Assembly (NCBI RefSeq): GCF_030052815.1
Contig: NC_079505.1
Span: forward strand, 76,593,054-76,657,053
Direction: 5' to 3'
Length of the DNA stretch: 64,000 bases
DNA from: Hevea brasiliensis
Lineage: Eukaryota; Streptophyta; Magnoliopsida; Malpighiales; Euphorbiaceae
Shown here: in pieces, positions 60,690 through 64,000 of the stretch
Layout: the number at the start of each line of letters is the position of its first letter
Numbering within the stretch: position 1 is the first letter of the stretch
The notes under the pieces: generated by a model
Database searches by the model: none
Seen by the model: only the letters and a program-made list of their open reading frames with translations
Told to the model about the DNA's origin: nothing
Position numbers and translations under genes: made by a program

Positions 60690-61560
60690 AACAATAATGA
60701 GAAATATGTAGCACTCGGTTTCTAGAGAGAGAGAGGGTTCTCTCTGCTTGGTTTTGCAAGTTTGCTTACCTTTGGATTTCTTCAGCCTCAATCAAAGCCT
60801 TCCCCTGCCCCTTCCGCCCCCCCAACTGTTGGGTACGAGTGTATATATATATATATATTGTCAGATCATGAGCAGAACACAGAGTTTCTTTGGTGGATCT
60901 GGGCAGTGGGTTGGCCATTGGTGCTTTGAGATTGGGATTTACTTTGATTTGCTCAACGGGGAGGGCCTTACCTTTCTTGGCGATGACACCTCCAAGGATC
61001 TTTGCGTGGACTTGGTTCTGGCAGCAGATCCTCAAGCCAAGTGGCTATGGAGCTCTATCATGGCAGCCGCATTTGAATGGGCTGACTTGCTTGTGGCTTC
61101 TTTCTTCCATGGCCGTTTATCTACTCTTTGCCTAGCTTTTATTCAATCATTTGGATGTGGTTGTTGCTTGGGGTTTTCTCTTTGAGTAGGCCCCAGGCGG
61201 TACGCTTCAGAAGATTAAACCTTCCTTGGAGAATGACAATCCGATGGGGCACAACTCCTCATTTGTCCATGGTAAAAGCGGCGCCGTTGCACCTTCTTTT
61301 TGGGTTGGGGATCTAGGCACAATACCAGCCTCTGCTAGGTTTTTTTTTTCCTTTTAATGGGCTTAGACTTAATTGTGGGTTGGGATTGGTATTAGTAGCT
61401 AAGCCATTTGTAATTTGGGTCATGGCCTATCCTTCCAATGGGCTGATTAAGCCTTTATTTGAATCTAATATAATCTGCCTAGCCCACAATACTCATCGGT
61501 ACTATCTTTTTTTAATTTATACTGTTTTCAATAAGAAAAATAAAAGAAAAAAATTATTCT
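60690..61560. other. GC-richer unidentified segment, possibly a retroposed or transposon relic
   Basis: A (GA)n lead (60726-60734), a short (TA)n near 60843-60859, then about 350 bp of balanced composition. It holds overlapping open frames on both strands (60748-61185 plus, 60766-61035 minus). None has a motif I know. The right end reads ttcaataagaaaaataaaag (about 61526), like a poly-A region. Confidence 0.3.
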
Positions 61561-63563
61561 TATTTTTTATTATTTATTTTTTCCCATGAATAAAAAATAA
61601 AATATAAAATATAAAAAACATAAAAATTAAATTATTTTTCCCCTTTAATTTTTTATTTTCTTTCCGATTAACTAAAAAAAAAATGAATTTTGCTCTCTTC
61701 TTCTTTTTTTTTTCCCTCCCAACAAAGAAATATGTTTTTTAAAACTTTTAAAAATTTTTGAAAAACAAAAAAAATTTAATTTAATCATGATTTTCTAATT
61801 AATGTTCGCTAATTATAGCGATAAACAATAGATGAGAGATTATTAACCAAAATAACTGACAAACAATCTGCACCTTTTTAAAGTAATTTTGCTTTTATTT
61901 AATATTTTTTACTTGTACAATTTATTAAAAAAAAATTTACACGTTAAACAATGATGAAAAATAATTATTAAACTCTTTCAAAATTTTCTTAATTTTTCTA
62001 ACGTAAAATTTTTATTTTCAATAAAAGGATAAACTAAGTATTAAAAACAATATTATTTTATCATATTTTATTTCTAAAATCAAGAAAAAAATATTTTTAC
62101 TTCACAAAAAAATAAAAAATTATTTTTAAATTTCTTATAACATTCTTAATTTTTCTTATTAAAATTATTACTTTCTTGATTTTAAGTCAGAAAAACAAAG
62201 ACTATTATTAGAAATTTACAAATAATTTTTTCGTAATTTTGAGATGCAGTATTTTTTTCATGACTTCAAAAGTAAAATAATAAAATAATATTTTTAATAC
62301 TCAGTTTTTTTAATAAAAATAAAAACCTTCACATTAAAAAAATTAAGAAAATCATAAAGATTCCAAAAATAATTTCTTTAATAATTTTCTAATTTATAAA
62401 AATATTTTAATAAATTTTATAAATAAAAAACAAGAGAAATTCTCTCCCAAAAAAGTTACTACAGAAAGCTTTTCCGAAAGAGAAAATATTGCAATAAAAA
62501 TAACCATTTTACTTTAAAGTGTGTTTTTGCATCAAAAATGAAAATTTTATGTTAAAAAATAAAAATATTATAAATCATATTTTTTTAATGTCAATTTTAT
62601 TTTTACATTAACTCAGAAAATCGAAAATATAATAAGGAACTCAATTTTTTTTATAAAGTATAAAACTATTATTAAATGAATTTTACATAAATAATTATGT
62701 ATTAAAAATTATAATAAAATATTATTAGAAGAAAAATAAATTGAGTTTTAAAAGTATTATTTTATTATTTTTTTAGTTCTAAATTTATGAAAACATATTT
62801 TCACATAAAAATATAAAACATTATTATTAATTTCTTATAATATTATTTATTTTTCTGACATAATCTTCTATTTCTAATGCAAAATTAAATAAACCTCTTA
62901 AAAATATCATTTCATCTAATTTTCTTCTAATACCTTGAAAAATATCTATAAACTTCATTTTTTTTAACATTTACAATATTCTTTTTTTTAATTACATTCT
63001 TGAATTTTCTAATGTATGCGAGTGTAAAAAAATATATATATAAATAAAAATAAGTAAAGATAAGAGAAATAAAAGAAAAGATAAGAGAAAAATTAAATTA
63101 AACGAGAGAAAATTAAGATAACTTAAGCATAAAAAATAATTATAAAATTTAATAATTAAAAGAGTTAAATTATAAAGATTAATTTTTTTTAAATATAATA
63201 ATTAATTAATTAATTTTATTTAAATAAATAAATTAAATAATAACTTAATTAATTTTGACTAATGAAAAAAATAAACAGAATGATTAAAAAATTTTATAAA
63301 AATAAAATATAAAAATTAAATAATTATTTTTATTAAAATATAAAAATTAAATAATAATTCACCTTATTAAATAAAAACCCACTTAAAAGTAAAACTGAAT
63401 TTTTTTTTAATTTTTCTGCAGTTATTTTGTTGTAGAGCTTCAACTTTGGAGTGCTAAAGTAAGACTCTTATAAAATTTAAATCTCAATTCATAGTATGAT
63501 TTAAAAGATTTTAAATAATTTTGAAAATAATTCACTTAAATTTTAACTGATCCAGTAAGTAAA

Positions 63564-63597
<34 letters not shown>

Positions 63598-64000
63598 CCA
63601 TATCCAGAAATTAATTTTTTTTAATTAAATATTTTTTAATTAAAAATAACTATTTAACATAAATAAAGAAAATCAGCAAGTACAATTTTAAATTAATGAA
63701 AGTAATTTAGAAGTTAACACAGACCATAAAAGATAAGCAAACTAAAAACCAGTTCATCGGTCTTTAATAAAAAATCAACCCAAGATATGCAAAGCTTTTC
63801 CAAGAATATATCAGGATCACCATCAATCCACCCAGAGAGTTAATCTCTTCTGGAGTTGATACACACAGAAAACCCTCTTTTGACAGATCCTGTAAATTAT
63901 AGGCGCGTACCTAACACCATACACCCAAATCCATCCACAAATCAACAGATCCAAGCTTCATCAATACCTAAAACAACCAAAATAAATTCAACAGAAATTA
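61561..64000. other. Extremely AT-rich spacer to the window end
   Basis: Long A/T runs and a (TA)n tract at about 63565-63596. The last 250 bp (63740-63990) are less AT-rich and could be untranslated or intronic sequence of a gene beyond the edge, but no reading frame supports it. Confidence 0.5.

Overview
The window looks like nuclear DNA of a eudicot. It is AT-rich, has a spliced plant gene with GT-AG introns and a RING-H2 gene of a plant-specific family, and is full of plant transposons (Athila-type Ty3/gypsy, MULE, plant LINEs). The repeats remind me of Malpighiales/Euphorbiaceae, but that is an impression and was not tested.

Layout. 1-9771: most of a young Athila-like LTR retrotransposon. 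Its 5' LTR is cut by the window edge. Reverse transcriptase has lost its catalytic box, and integrase has a premature stop. It sits inside an older LTR whose remainder is 9772-11289. 11290-13740: AT-rich spacer. 13915-22788: a 12-exon gene (+) for a Spt20-domain, Gln-rich protein of the PHYTOCHROME-DEPENDENT LATE-FLOWERING (PHL) family, reconstructed here exon by exon to 1,155 residues. It has a LINE remnant in intron 1 and an in-frame 84-residue tandem duplication in exon 8. 22789-25867: spacer. 25873-28209: solo LTR with a 5-bp target duplication. 28596-36027: a Mutator-like element with 159-bp terminal inverted repeats and a 9-bp target duplication. It carries a decayed MuDR transposase (-), an oppositely oriented GRF zinc-finger/coiled-coil/transmembrane relic (+), and a 1.45-kb nested insertion. 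36216-40577: a second, very long (4.36 kb) solo LTR with its own 5-bp target duplication. 40583-45270: AT-rich spacer with an old tandem duplication. 45421-45930: intact intronless RHA2-type RING-H2 E3 ligase gene with a CT tract and TATA box. 46440-47060: broken receptor-like kinase fragment. 47060-64000: mostly AT-rich spacer, with a small Trp-rich ORF and nearby hairpin (about 49.6-49.9 kb), a decayed retroelement-like tract, a GC-richer island near 55.2 kb, a CGGTT-rich repeat, and a 5'-truncated LINE with poly-A and a 10-bp target duplication (59987-60663).

Functionally there are two credible host genes, which do not form an operon or cluster: a chromatin/flowering-related PHL homologue and an ABA/stress-type RHA2 E3 ligase. 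Everything else recognisable is transposon-derived or broken. I found no clear undescribed system. The most unusual items are the RT-deleted element with near-identical LTRs, the in-frame duplication and symmetric 69-nt intron in the PHL gene, the GRF-carrying MULE, and the 49.6-49.9 kb small-ORF/hairpin island.
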